64,000 bases of DNA from Alcanivorax sp. (GTDB lineage: Bacteria; Pseudomonadota; Gammaproteobacteria; Pseudomonadales; Alcanivoracaceae): positions 2,418,001-2,482,000 of the forward strand of contig NZ_CP051240.1 in NCBI RefSeq assembly GCF_017794965.1, written 5' to 3'. Both the position numbers and the translations under genes were made by a program. Numbering within the stretch: the first letter of the stretch is position 1; the number at the start of each line of letters is the position of its first letter. Below, piece by piece: positions 52,272 to 61,376 of the stretch. Below the pieces are notes generated by a model that was not told the origin of the DNA, ran no database searches, and worked only from the letters and a program-made list of their open reading frames with translations.

Positions 52272-53371
52272 AGCCCGGACTCCAGTACCAATCTGTCCCG
52301 GCCGGACTCCTTGGCCCGATACAGCGCCGCATCTGCCCGGCGCACCACCTGCTCCGGCATCTCCCCCGGGGCCAGCATGGCCAGCCCGGCTGAGAGGGTC
52401 ACTGCCAGCCCTGGCGCGTCAGAAAAGCGCTGGCTGCGCATCCCCATCAGAATCCCCTCCACCAGATGCGTTGCCTCCTGCTGGTCGCTTACCGGCAGCA
52501 CCAACATGAATTCCTCGCCCCCCAGCCGGGCGGCAAAATCCTGACCGCTGAGATGGCGCCCCACCACGTCCGCGAAGCGCTGCAGCACCAGATCGCCCAC
52601 CCCGTGTCCGTACTGATCGTTGATACTCTTGAAGAAGTCCAGATCCGCGTACACTACCGCCAGGGAGAATGCCCCCCGTGAGGCCTGTCCGCAGGCCTTG
52701 GACAGCAGCTCCATGGCATGACGACGACGGTAGAAACCGGTCAGCTCGTCCTTGACCGCCATGTCATGAATGCGCTCCAGCACCTCCGCCAACTGGGTAT
52801 TACGTCTGCCCAGCAAGCGCCGAATGGTGGAGATTTCCGCAGCCAGCACCGCCACCGCCATGACCATGACCGCAAACAGGCCCCACTGGATCCACTCCCC
52901 TTGTACATCGACCACTTCAGGCCAGTAGATCCAGACTATACCCAGCACGATGGCGTAGCCGAGCACGCAGTACACCGCCAGAAAAATGAACTGCCGCAGG
53001 GATGCCTGCAGCACACCCAGCTGCACAATGGCAAAGAAGATCAGCATGACGCACAACCGCACCTGATCCACCACTGCGGCCGTGACCAGTAGCCCGGTGG
53101 TGGACCAGATCATCAGCGGCAGAATCATCGAAGGTTCGGAAAGACGACGGTTAAGGCCCAGCAACATGAATGCCACGAACAGGGCATGGCCTGCCCAGAT
53201 GATGGAAAACAGGACAGCAAAAAGAGCGTCTCCGCCACGGAAGAAGTCCAGTTGCAGCGCAATCCAGCAAAGCAGGGTATGGGCACTGCCCCCCATAACA
53301 ATCGCGAACAGCACACGGCGCACACGTTGAGATTGAAGGGTTGCCGGATGCAAGGATAAAGATTGATCCAT
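52268..53371 (-). CDS. Membrane GGDEF diguanylate cyclase (upstream copy)
   Basis: Paralogue of the next gene with the same length (367 aa) and layout: six membrane helices, then GGDEF. The active site is AARLGGEEFMLVLP and the metal/substrate strand VYADLDFFKSINDQYGHGVG. The I-site position reads SGQD, lacking the Arg, so product inhibition may be lost. Tandem duplication is likely. A 10-bp dyad at 53430-53464 upstream could be its operator. Confidence 0.9.
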   Translation of the reverse strand: MDQSLSLHPATLQSQRVRRVLFAIVMGGSAHTLLCWIALQLDFFRGGDALFAVLFSIIWAGHALFVAFMLLGLNRRLSEPSMILPLMIWSTTGLLVTAAVVDQVRLCVMLIFFAIVQLGVLQASLRQFIFLAVYCVLGYAIVLGIVWIYWPEVVDVQGEWIQWGLFAVMVMAVAVLAAEISTIRRLLGRRNTQLAEVLERIHDMAVKDELTGFYRRRHAMELLSKACGQASRGAFSLAVVYADLDFFKSINDQYGHGVGDLVLQRFADVVGRHLSGQDFAARLGGEEFMLVLPVSDQQEATHLVEGILMGMRSQRFSDAPGLAVTLSAGLAMLAPGEMPEQVVRRADAALYRAKESGRDRLVLESGL

Positions 53372-53429
53372 TCGGGTACCTGATTGGACGCGGCCAGCCC
53401 ACCCCTACCAGGGCCGCACTGAGTGACTC

Positions 53430-53464
53430 TTTAGTATTATTGTTAAACCCATATTAATACTAAA
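53430..53464. promoter_or_regulatory. 10-bp dyad upstream of the GGDEF pair
   Basis: TTTAGTATTA (53430-53439) and its complement TAATACTAAA (53455-53464) lie 15 bp apart, about 60-90 bp upstream of the GGDEF start. Arms are perfect. Likely a regulator-binding site; a terminator is less likely because the stem is AT-rich. The rest of 53372-53576 is featureless. Confidence 0.45.
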
Positions 53465-53576
53465 TGCGTATTACGTCACAGTTTTACTGTCGACCCAAAC
53501 AGACCGTCCATCGCCAGATGATAGGACCAGTCAATGGCAAGCGACTGATTTTCTGACCCAAAGCTCCCCTTTCTGC

Positions 53577-55055
53577 TTACTCCTGGCGGACCCTGTCCAC
53601 TGCATCGCGCCAACCGGCATAGCGACGCTGACGCTCCTCCTCCTCCAGCGCCGGCGAAAACTCTCGCTCGCAGCGCCACTGGCCAGCGATAGCCTCCAGC
53701 GAAGGATAAAGACCACACCCCAACCCGGCCAGGTAGGCCGCCCCCAGCGCAGTGGTTTCAGTGACCACTGGCCGATCCACGCACACACCCAGCACATCCG
53801 CCAGGGTCTGGCTGAGCCAGTTGTTCACTACCATGCCACCATCCACTCTCAGGGTGGTGGGTCGCGTACCACAATCTGCCGCCATGGCGTCCAGCAGATC
53901 CCGGGACTGATAACACACCGCTTCAAGGCCGGCGGTGACCACTTCCGCAATGCCCGTATCCCGGGTCAACCCCAACAATGCCCCACGGGCATGGGGGTCC
54001 CACCAGGGCGCGCCCAGGCCGGTGAAAGCAGGTACCAGATACACTCCGCCCGCCGAACCGGCCCGACGTGCCAGAGCTTCGGTTTCACTGGCATCGGAAA
54101 TCAGCTTGAGACCATCGCGCAACCACTGGATCGCCGCCCCGGCCACAAAGATGGAGCCTTCCAGCGCGTAGGTGGTCTTGCCATTCAGGCGATACCCCAC
54201 CGTGGTCAGCAGCCGATTCTCGGACTGCACTGCCTCTCCGGTGTTCATCACCATGAAGCAGCCGGTGCCGTAGGTGCTTTTAACCATGCCCGGGGAAAAA
54301 CAGGCCTGCCCGACCAGCGCCGCCTGCTGGTCACCGGCAATACCACAGACCGGCACCGCCGCCCCGAGTAACTCAGGGCAGGTTTTGCCAAACTCACCGG
54401 CACTGTCACGCACTTCCGGCAGCACACTGGCTGGCACCTGAAACAGGTCCAGCAATTCGTCATCCCACTGCTGGGTATGGATATTGAACAACAGGGTGCG
54501 TGAAGCGTTGGTGGCATCGGTGGCGTGCACCTTGCCGCGGGTCAGCTGCCACAGTAGCCAGCTGTCGATAGTGCCGAACGCCAGCTCCCCCGACTCTGCC
54601 CGCTGGCGAGCGCCGGGGGTGTTGTCCAGCAACCAGGCCAGTTTGGTGGCGGAAAAGTAGGGATCCAGAAGCAGCCCGGTTTTGGCCCGCACCGTGTCTT
54701 CATGGCCCGCCTGGCGCAGGGTCTTGCAGGTGTCCGCGGTTCGGCGATCCTGCCAGACGATGGCCCGGGCCAGCGGATCACCGGTTTGCCGGTCCCACAG
54801 CACCGTGGTTTCCCTCTGGTTGGTGATGCCGATAGCGGCCAGTTGCTGTGCCTCGATATGGGCATTGCGTAACGCCTCGCGACACAGAGTCAGGGTATCG
54901 TTCCAGATTTCCTTTGCATCATGCTCCACCCAGCCATCCTGAGGGAAATGCTGGCCAAACTCTTTCTGGGCCTGCCCCACCGCCTTGCCATCGCCATCAA
55001 ACACGATGGCACGGGAGCTGGTAGTACCCTGATCGATGGAGAGGATGTATGACAT
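53577..55055 (-). CDS. glpK: Glycerol kinase
   Basis: Phosphorylates glycerol to glycerol 3-phosphate; 492 aa. The N-terminal ATP-binding motif SIDQGTTSSRAIVFDGDG is intact; IGITNQRETTVLWDRQTG, GTIDSWLLWQLTRG and STYGTGCFMVMNTG are FGGY-family hallmarks. No glpF, glpD or glpR is adjacent. The ATG at 55055 gives the canonical MSYILSIDQG N-terminus. Confidence 0.95.
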   Translation of the reverse strand: MSYILSIDQGTTSSRAIVFDGDGKAVGQAQKEFGQHFPQDGWVEHDAKEIWNDTLTLCREALRNAHIEAQQLAAIGITNQRETTVLWDRQTGDPLARAIVWQDRRTADTCKTLRQAGHEDTVRAKTGLLLDPYFSATKLAWLLDNTPGARQRAESGELAFGTIDSWLLWQLTRGKVHATDATNASRTLLFNIHTQQWDDELLDLFQVPASVLPEVRDSAGEFGKTCPELLGAAVPVCGIAGDQQAALVGQACFSPGMVKSTYGTGCFMVMNTGEAVQSENRLLTTVGYRLNGKTTYALEGSIFVAGAAIQWLRDGLKLISDASETEALARRAGSAGGVYLVPAFTGLGAPWWDPHARGALLGLTRDTGIAEVVTAGLEAVCYQSRDLLDAMAADCGTRPTTLRVDGGMVVNNWLSQTLADVLGVCVDRPVVTETTALGAAYLAGLGCGLYPSLEAIAGQWRCEREFSPALEEEERQRRYAGWRDAVDRVRQE

Positions 55056-55190
55056 GGCTTGGCTTCCCTGTTATCGGTATTGGCGGGATCGGACAAATAC
55101 GTCCCGGCGGTATCGGGGGCGCGCATTTTACCCGAACGCCCCAAGGCAGATTGCACCAAAACGGACAATGTTATGGACAAAGCCTGACGC

Positions 55191-55359
55191 GAGTTGAAAG
55201 TTCAAAGTTTAAACGCGGATCAGGTCCCGGGGTTTTGCTGTTCCCTGCCCGCGATTAACGGTAAGGGCGCGGGCACGCCCTCACAGAACCGAAAGCGTTG
55301 GTCGCGCTTTTCAACTTTAAACTTTGAACTCGAAACTCGTAGCTCGCAGCTCGCAGCTT
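55191..55359. repeat. Heptad-bracketed module (AGTTGAA family) plus CTCGCAG units
   Basis: Left arm 55191-55213 and inverted right arm 55307-55334, extended to 55359 by 7-bp CTCGCAG/CTCGTAG units that touch the kinase stop. The core includes GCGGGCACGCC as in the 37146 module. This plus short flanks fills the 303-bp gap between glpK and the sensor kinase. Confidence 0.78.
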
Positions 55360-56975
55360 CAATTCACCCGCCCCAGCACATGCTGTCCCTGCTGGGTGGC
55401 CGGCAGGGTAACCGTGAAACGGGCGCCGCCTTCCGGGCTTTCGTCCACACGAATATCGCCACCGTGCCAATCCACAATGCGCTTGACGATGGAAAGCCCC
55501 AGACCGTAGCCCCCGCTGGCACGGTGACGACTCTTGTCCAGGCGAGCAAAGGGTTTGAACACCCGCTCTCTCTCATGCTCGGGAATGCCGGGCCCGTCAT
55601 CATCCACATGGACGGTTATCTGATCACCCACAACCTGGATACGCATGACAATGACCCCGTTGGCATATCGCAGCGCATTGGTCACCAGGTTCTGAAGCAC
55701 GCGATGCAGATAGCGCTCTTCCGCTTCCACTTCCAGCGCGGGTGAGTCGCTTTCCACTGAAATGCGGGTGACCCCCCGGATGGTCTCCATCTCGTCACGG
55801 AGCTGGTCGCACAGGTCTGTGACATTCACCGGCTTGAATTCGATATTCGGGGTACCCTGCTCCAGGCGCGCGTAGGTAAGGATTTCGTCGATCAGCTGGT
55901 CCAGCTGCTCGATATCGTGGTCCAGGGCATTGAGCTTCTCACGGCGCAGGTCCGCTGATTCGATATCCGCCAGCATCTCCAGACCGAAACGCAACCGCGC
56001 CACAGGCGTGCGCAACTCATGGCTCACCGCTCGGGTCATTTCCCGCTGGGATTCAATCAGTCGCCGAATGTGTGCGGTCATGCCGTTAAAGGTAGCCGCC
56101 ACCTGCCCGATGGCATCGTTGCCTTCGATATTGGCATAGGCACCCAGATCCCCGGAGCCAAGCTGGCTCACCGCCCGGTCCAGCTGCTTGAGCCGCCGCT
56201 GCAATGGACTCACCTGCAAGTAGGTGGCCAGCGCCACCGCAAGCAGACTCAGCATCCCGGCCACCAGCAACAGTTCGATGGGGAACTGGTCGAACAAGGT
56301 AAGCGGCCCGATCACCAGCAACTTGCCGGTTTGGGCAACGGGCGCATAGATACGAATACTGGAGTCCCGTCGGGTACTGTCATCCAGCGCAATCACCACC
56401 TCGCGCCGGTTCAGCCGCTGCTCCTGCTCCGCATCCAGATCCAGGGTTGCCCTGTCCACCATGGCCAGCTCGTAGCCAAAATACTGTTGTAGCGCCGCAA
56501 GGGCGCTTTCCCATTGTTCTTCGGAAAAATGTGAAAGGTGATTGAGGATCAGTACCGCAGTGGCCCGGGCCTGCTGCTCGGACACCTTGGTCATGCGGGT
56601 AGTAATGTAATTCTCTTCACCGGGCAGCTGAAACAGGATGTCTGCATAGCCCTCGGCATCATTCAGGCGCATGACCACGAGACCTTCACTGAGGTGCAAC
56701 GCCTCGCGATAGCCCAGATTCAATGCCTGTGCGTCTTTCAGGCTGATCGGAGCCCCGAACAGCTGTGTCAGCACCTGGCTCCAGCGAGCCCGCTCCTCCG
56801 GCTTGTAGCGCTGGTACCCCTCTGCCATGAGGTAGAAGGTGCCCCGCGCCATCTCTTCCCGGTAGATATCGGAACGGTATTGATTGACCAGCTGCACGGA
56901 GGCGTAGGTGATGGCACCGATAAAGCACAACGCCAGCAGCAGCCCACCGTAGAGCCGCACAAAAATACTATTCAA
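55359..56975 (-). CDS. rstB: RstB-like sensor histidine kinase
   Basis: Inner-membrane histidine kinase of 538 aa. Two membrane helices (about 8-30 and 235-255) flank a periplasmic sensor domain of about 200 residues. A HAMP linker, HisKA (TRAVSHELRTPVARLRFGLE, phospho-His in SHELRTP) and HATPase with VTNALRYANG, DDGPGIP and GGYGLGLSIVKRI follow. The architecture and adjacent OmpR-type regulator fit RstBA. In enterics RstBA is tied to envelope and acid/Mg responses. The stop touches the heptad repeats. Confidence 0.88.
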   Translation of the reverse strand: MNSIFVRLYGGLLLALCFIGAITYASVQLVNQYRSDIYREEMARGTFYLMAEGYQRYKPEERARWSQVLTQLFGAPISLKDAQALNLGYREALHLSEGLVVMRLNDAEGYADILFQLPGEENYITTRMTKVSEQQARATAVLILNHLSHFSEEQWESALAALQQYFGYELAMVDRATLDLDAEQEQRLNRREVVIALDDSTRRDSSIRIYAPVAQTGKLLVIGPLTLFDQFPIELLLVAGMLSLLAVALATYLQVSPLQRRLKQLDRAVSQLGSGDLGAYANIEGNDAIGQVAATFNGMTAHIRRLIESQREMTRAVSHELRTPVARLRFGLEMLADIESADLRREKLNALDHDIEQLDQLIDEILTYARLEQGTPNIEFKPVNVTDLCDQLRDEMETIRGVTRISVESDSPALEVEAEERYLHRVLQNLVTNALRYANGVIVMRIQVVGDQITVHVDDDGPGIPEHERERVFKPFARLDKSRHRASGGYGLGLSIVKRIVDWHGGDIRVDESPEGGARFTVTLPATQQGQHVLGRVN

Positions 56976-57007
56976 AGGTCACCCAGCGTCACAGCGCGGC
57001 TGAAATA

Positions 57008-57730
57008 TCAGGCCGCGCCGATTTCCTTGACGAACAAATACCCCTTGGAACGCACCGTCTTGATGCGTTTCGGGTTTTCCGGATCATCGCCCACCTTGGG
57101 ACGAATCCGGGAAATCCTCACATCGATGGACCGATCCTGTCCATCGTACTGGATGCCACGCAACTTCTCGAAGATGGTTTCCCGGGACAGCACGGTGCCG
57201 GCATTGGAGGCCAGCAACCAGAGCAGATCATATTCCGCACTGGTCAGGTCCACGGATTCCCCTGCCAGGGTCACTTCCCGGGCCGAGTTGTCGATGACCA
57301 GCGCACCGAATTCCAGGCGAGCCGGAGAGTTGTCGCGCTCATTATCCGTTTCTACCCGGCGCAGCAGGGCACGAATTCGCGCCAGCAGCACCCGGGGCTT
57401 GACCGGTTTGGCCACATAATCATCCGCGCCCATCTCCAGACCCAGCACCTGATCCATGTCATCCGTGCGGGCGGTGAGCATCAGGATAGGGTTCTTGTAG
57501 GCACTACGTACTTCGCGGCATACCGTCAGGCCATCGGCGCCCGGCAGCATGAGATCCAGCACCACCAGATCAGGCTGTTCGGCCCGAATACGACGAATGG
57601 CCTCTTCACCGTCACTGACCACAGTGACGTCGAGACCATTGGCTTGAAGATATTCACAGGTGAGATCGGCAAGACGTTCATCATCTTCCACGATCATGAT
57701 GGCTGGCGGGTTATCCTGCACCGTTGTCAT
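57008..57730 (-). CDS. rstA: OmpR-family response regulator, RstA-like
   Basis: Response regulator of 240 aa: receiver with acidic residues EDDERL, phosphoacceptor in DLVVLDLMLPGADGL, Thr/Ser in MLTARTDDMDQ and Lys in YVAKPVKPRVL; the C-terminal winged helix begins DNSAREVTLAGESVDLTSAE. It precedes the sensor kinase by 32 bp and the two form an operon. The ATG at 57730 gives MTTVQDNPPAIMIVEDDERL. Confidence 0.92.
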   Translation of the reverse strand: MTTVQDNPPAIMIVEDDERLADLTCEYLQANGLDVTVVSDGEEAIRRIRAEQPDLVVLDLMLPGADGLTVCREVRSAYKNPILMLTARTDDMDQVLGLEMGADDYVAKPVKPRVLLARIRALLRRVETDNERDNSPARLEFGALVIDNSAREVTLAGESVDLTSAEYDLLWLLASNAGTVLSRETIFEKLRGIQYDGQDRSIDVRISRIRPKVGDDPENPKRIKTVRSKGYLFVKEIGAA

Positions 57731-57902
57731 CCCGTCCTTATCCTTGTTGATTTGTATCGTTATTGTCGTTTCCTGTCATGACCAACCCGGTCACTGTCAA
57801 AAACGTATCCCTAACGCACGTTTATACGCATACGCACCGCCCACGGCAACCTTGTAAACGTCGCACTTCTGTTCGAACCCCATTCATTTTGCATTTCACC
57901 CG

Positions 57903-57931
57903 TTGACAAACACAATATCTAGTACTTGTCT
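57903..57931 (+). promoter_or_regulatory. Candidate nrdA promoter with NrdR-box-like element
   Basis: A perfect -35 TTGACA (57903-57908) is followed at once by ACACAATATCTAGTAC (57910-57925), close to the NrdR consensus, so repressor binding would occlude the spacer. The -10 at 17-bp spacing (TTGTCT) is weak. A second possible promoter (TTGCAA at 58007, TATAAC at 58028) has a short spacer. Confidence 0.5.
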
Positions 57932-57976
57932 GCACTGCAGCGGTGCCCTCGAAATGCACCCACATCGCTCCACAAG

Positions 57977-57985
57977 TTATCCACA
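57977..57985 (+). promoter_or_regulatory. DnaA box upstream of nrdA
   Basis: TTATCCACA is a perfect consensus DnaA box, 52 bp downstream of the first NrdR-like box. DnaA activates or tunes nrdAB in E. coli; the same link is plausible here. Confidence 0.6.
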
Positions 57986-58179
57986 AAATTTCCCCAGCCG
58001 AAGTGCTTGCAAATCCGCAGGAGCAACTATAACTTGTACTGATCCTGAGCGGCAGCCCCAACATATTGGGTTTCCAGCAGACCGCCGCCTCCCAACAGAC
58101 AGACCAAGAAAAACGGCAAAAAGTGCCCGCCGATCAGCAATTTAGCGGCAGGATGGCACTCAGGGAAGGGGAAAGCGTC

Positions 58180-58287
58180 ATGGAAAAGACACAATATATA
58201 GTGGTCCGTTGTCAGGACCCGCTTACTGGCTTCACCCACAACACAGCTTTTTCACGCCATGGTGTAACGCCGTGGCGTTTTGCGTGA
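58180..58287 (+). CDS. Candidate 35-aa leader peptide upstream of nrdA
   Basis: Short ORF beginning MEKTQYIVVRCQDPLTGFTH and ending TPWRFA. The ATG follows GGAAGGGGAAAGCGTC, a good ribosome-binding site. The ORF spans an NrdR-box-like sequence and ends in a hairpin (ACGCCA...TGGCGT then TTTT, 58254-58281) that could work as an attenuator. It is 77 bp upstream of nrdA. Whether it is translated is unknown. Confidence 0.35.
   Translation: MEKTQYIVVRCQDPLTGFTHNTAFSRHGVTPWRFA
58189..58204 (+). promoter_or_regulatory. NrdR-box-like sequence
   Basis: ACACAATATATAGTGG matches the NrdR consensus ACACWATATATWGTGT at 14 of 16 positions. It is 280 bp from the other box, unlike the usual paired arrangement about 31 bp apart. 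Confidence 0.6.
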
Positions 58288-58364
58288 TTCAAACCGCACG
58301 CAACACGATAGACAACACCCTACAAGACAAACAGACAGAACAGCACCACAACGGAGAGGGCACC

Positions 58365-61250
58365 ATGCAAACGGACATGAACCAGAACCCACAGAACCCC
58401 ACCGGAGCCGCGGGCGCCGATGCCGGCCAGGACCAGGACATCGCCAATACCGCACCGGGCCAGCTGCGCGTCATCAAGCGCAACGGCAAGGTTGTCAGCT
58501 ACGATGACGACAAGATCACCGTCGCCATCAGCAAGGCGTTTCTGGCGGTAGAAGGCGGCACGGCGGCGGCCTCTTCCCGTATCCATGAAACCGTGGCGCG
58601 TCTCACCGAGCAGGTCAGTGCCACCTTCAAGCGCCGCATGCCCTCCGGCGGTACGATTCATATTGAAGAGATCCAGGACCAGGTTGAGCTGGCACTGATG
58701 CGCAACGGCGAACACAAGGTTGCCCGAGATTACGTGCTCTACCGTGACCGCCAGGCACAGAAGCGTGCCGAACAGGCCAGCCAGTTCCCGGAGCCCACCC
58801 ACAAGGTGGAAATGTCCGTCACCATGGAAGATGGCAGCAAGGCACCGCTGGACATGGGCCGTCTGGAGCACCTGATCCGCACCGCCTGTGAAGGCCTGGA
58901 CGATGTCCACGCGGACAAGATCATCACTGAAACCGTCAAGAACCTTTACGATGGCGTGTCCATCAATGACGTGAACACCTCCATGGTGATGACCGCGCGC
59001 ACCCTGATCGAAGTGGAGCCCAACTACTCCCTGGTGACTGCCCGCCTGCTGATGGACAAGATCCGTGCCGAAGCGCTGCAGTATCTTGACGTGGCCGAGC
59101 GCGCCAACCAGGAAGAAATGAACGCACTGTACAGCGATGCCCTCAACGCCTACATCACCAAGGGCATCGAGCTGGAACTGCTGAGCCCGAAGCTGGGTGA
59201 ATACGACCTGGCCCGTCTGGGTGCTGCCATTCAGGGCGACCGCGACCTGCAGTTCTCCTACCTGGGCCTGCAGACCCTGTACGACCGCTACTTCATTCAC
59301 CACAACGACACCCGCATCGAGCTGCCGCAGTGCTTCTTCATGCGTGTCGCCATGGGGCTGGCCATCGAAGAAGAGAACAAGGAAGAACGCGCCATCGAGT
59401 TCTACAACCTGCTCTCCAGCTTCGACTACATGAGCTCCACCCCGACCCTGTTCAATGCCGGCACTCTGCGTCCGCAGCTGTCCAGCTGCTACCTGACCAC
59501 CGTGCCGGACGACCTGCACGGCATCTACGGTGCCATCCAGGACAACGCCATGCTGTCCAAATTTGCCGGTGGCCTGGGCAACGACTGGACCCCGGTGCGC
59601 GCGCTGGGCTCCTACATCAAGGGCACCAACGGCAAATCCCAGGGCGTCGTGCCTTTCCTTAAAGTGGTCAACGACACCGCCGTGGCCGTGAACCAGGGTG
59701 GCAAGCGCAAAGGCGCTGTCTGTGCCTACCTGGAAACCTGGCACATGGACATCGAGGAATTCCTCGAGCTGCGCAAGAACACCGGTGACGACCGTCGTCG
59801 TACCCACGACATGAACAGCGCCAACTGGATTCCCGACCTGTTCATGAAGCGTGTACTGAACGAAGAGGACTGGACCCTGTTCAGCCCCAACGACACCCCG
59901 GACCTGCACGACCTGTACGGCGAAGCCTTCGAGAAAGCCTACCTGGCCTATGAAGAGCAGACCCGCACCGGTGAGCTGAAACTGTTCAAACGCATCCCCG
60001 CCATCAACCTGTGGCGCAAGATGCTCTCCATGCTGTTCGAGACTGGCCACCCGTGGTTCACCTTCAAGGATCCGTGCAACCTGCGCAGCCCGCAGCAGCA
60101 CGTGGGCGTGGTGCACTCCTCCAACCTGTGCACCGAGATCACCCTGAACACCAACAAGGATGAAATCGCCGTGTGCAACCTGGGTTCCGTGAACCTGGCC
60201 CAGCACGTGGACGAAAACGGTCTCGATACCGACAAACTGCAGCGCACCATCAACACCGCCGTGCGCATGCTGGATAACGTGATCGACATCAACTACTACA
60301 GCGTGCCGCAGGCGGAAAACTCCAACATGAAGCACCGCCCGGTGGGCCTGGGCATCATGGGTTTCCAGGATGCGCTGTACAAGCAAGGCATCAGCTATGC
60401 CTCTGAAGGCGCCGTGCAGTTTGCCGACACGTCCATGGAAGCAGTGAGCTACTACGCTATTCAGGCCTCCGCCAAACTGGCCGAAGAGCGCGGTGCCTAC
60501 CAGACCTTCGACGGTTCCCTGTGGAGCCAGGGCGTGCTGCCGATCGACTCCATTGACATTCTGGTGAAGCAGCGTGGCGAAGATTACTGCAAGGTGGACC
60601 GCAGCCAGACCCTGGACTGGGACGGCGTGCGCGAGATGGCGAAGAAAGGCATGCGTAACTCCAACGTGATGGCGATTGCGCCGACGGCGACCATCGCCAA
60701 TATCACCGGGGTTTCACAGTCCATTGAACCGACGTATCAGAACCTGTACGTGAAATCGAACCTGTCCGGCGAGTTCACCGTAGTGAATCCGTACCTGGTC
60801 AACGCACTGAAAGCACGCGGCCTGTGGGACAACGTGATGGTCAACGACCTGAAGTACTACGACGGTTCCGCACAGCCCATCGAGCGTATTCCTGCCGATC
60901 TCAAAGAGCAGTTCCGTACGGCCTTTGAAGTGGAAACCCGCTGGATTGTGGAAGCCGCCAGCCGCCGCCAGAAGTGGATCGATCAGGCCCAGTCCCTGAA
61001 CCTGTACATCGCGGAAGCCAACGGCAAAAAGCTGGACGTGACCTACAAAATGGCATGGCTGCTCGGCCTCAAGACCACTTACTACCTGCGCGCCATTGGC
61101 GCCACCCAGACCGAGAAGTCCACCATCACCGATGGCAAGCTCAACCGTGTTTCTTCCAAAGTGGAAGAAGCGCCGGCAGAGTTCAGCCAGGCCGCCGACG
61201 TACCCCAGGCCTGCTCCATCGATGATCCGGATTGTGAGGCTTGCCAGTAA
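58365..61250 (+). CDS. nrdA: Class Ia ribonucleotide reductase alpha subunit
   Basis: Catalytic subunit reducing ribonucleoside diphosphates; 961 aa, close to Pseudomonas NrdA. An N-terminal ATP-cone (LRVIKRNGKVVSYDDDKITV) is followed by a second cone-like region (VEMSVTMEDGSKAPLDMGRL), a two-cone arrangement known from P. aeruginosa. Catalytic segments include LSSCYLTTVPDD, CNLGSVNLAQHV and PTATIANITG. The C-terminal redox pair is CEAC. The ATG at 58365 has GGAGAGGG before it; the frame extends upstream to 58209 but through the leader region. Confidence 0.95.
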   Translation: MQTDMNQNPQNPTGAAGADAGQDQDIANTAPGQLRVIKRNGKVVSYDDDKITVAISKAFLAVEGGTAAASSRIHETVARLTEQVSATFKRRMPSGGTIHIEEIQDQVELALMRNGEHKVARDYVLYRDRQAQKRAEQASQFPEPTHKVEMSVTMEDGSKAPLDMGRLEHLIRTACEGLDDVHADKIITETVKNLYDGVSINDVNTSMVMTARTLIEVEPNYSLVTARLLMDKIRAEALQYLDVAERANQEEMNALYSDALNAYITKGIELELLSPKLGEYDLARLGAAIQGDRDLQFSYLGLQTLYDRYFIHHNDTRIELPQCFFMRVAMGLAIEEENKEERAIEFYNLLSSFDYMSSTPTLFNAGTLRPQLSSCYLTTVPDDLHGIYGAIQDNAMLSKFAGGLGNDWTPVRALGSYIKGTNGKSQGVVPFLKVVNDTAVAVNQGGKRKGAVCAYLETWHMDIEEFLELRKNTGDDRRRTHDMNSANWIPDLFMKRVLNEEDWTLFSPNDTPDLHDLYGEAFEKAYLAYEEQTRTGELKLFKRIPAINLWRKMLSMLFETGHPWFTFKDPCNLRSPQQHVGVVHSSNLCTEITLNTNKDEIAVCNLGSVNLAQHVDENGLDTDKLQRTINTAVRMLDNVIDINYYSVPQAENSNMKHRPVGLGIMGFQDALYKQGISYASEGAVQFADTSMEAVSYYAIQASAKLAEERGAYQTFDGSLWSQGVLPIDSIDILVKQRGEDYCKVDRSQTLDWDGVREMAKKGMRNSNVMAIAPTATIANITGVSQSIEPTYQNLYVKSNLSGEFTVVNPYLVNALKARGLWDNVMVNDLKYYDGSAQPIERIPADLKEQFRTAFEVETRWIVEAASRRQKWIDQAQSLNLYIAEANGKKLDVTYKMAWLLGLKTTYYLRAIGATQTEKSTITDGKLNRVSSKVEEAPAEFSQAADVPQACSIDDPDCEACQ

Positions 61251-61266
61251 GCGCTCCGCGCTCGCT

Positions 61267-61293
61267 GCATGCTTCACGCAACAAGCAACACGC
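61267..61293. repeat. Heptad repeat inside the nrdA-nrdB gap
   Basis: Seven-bp units GCTTCAC, GCAACAA and GCAACAC in a single arm, 17 bp after the nrdA stop. Confidence 0.7.
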
Positions 61294-61376
61294 GTGGGCA
61301 TGCAGCCACAACAAAATGATTACGCAAGCGGTGACCTGACGACACCAAACTTGTTAGAAAGGAATGGAGAGAACAC

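Noticed and set aside
58320..60386. A 688-codon open frame on the minus strand
   Set aside because: Antisense to nrdA, whose protein is clearly conserved.
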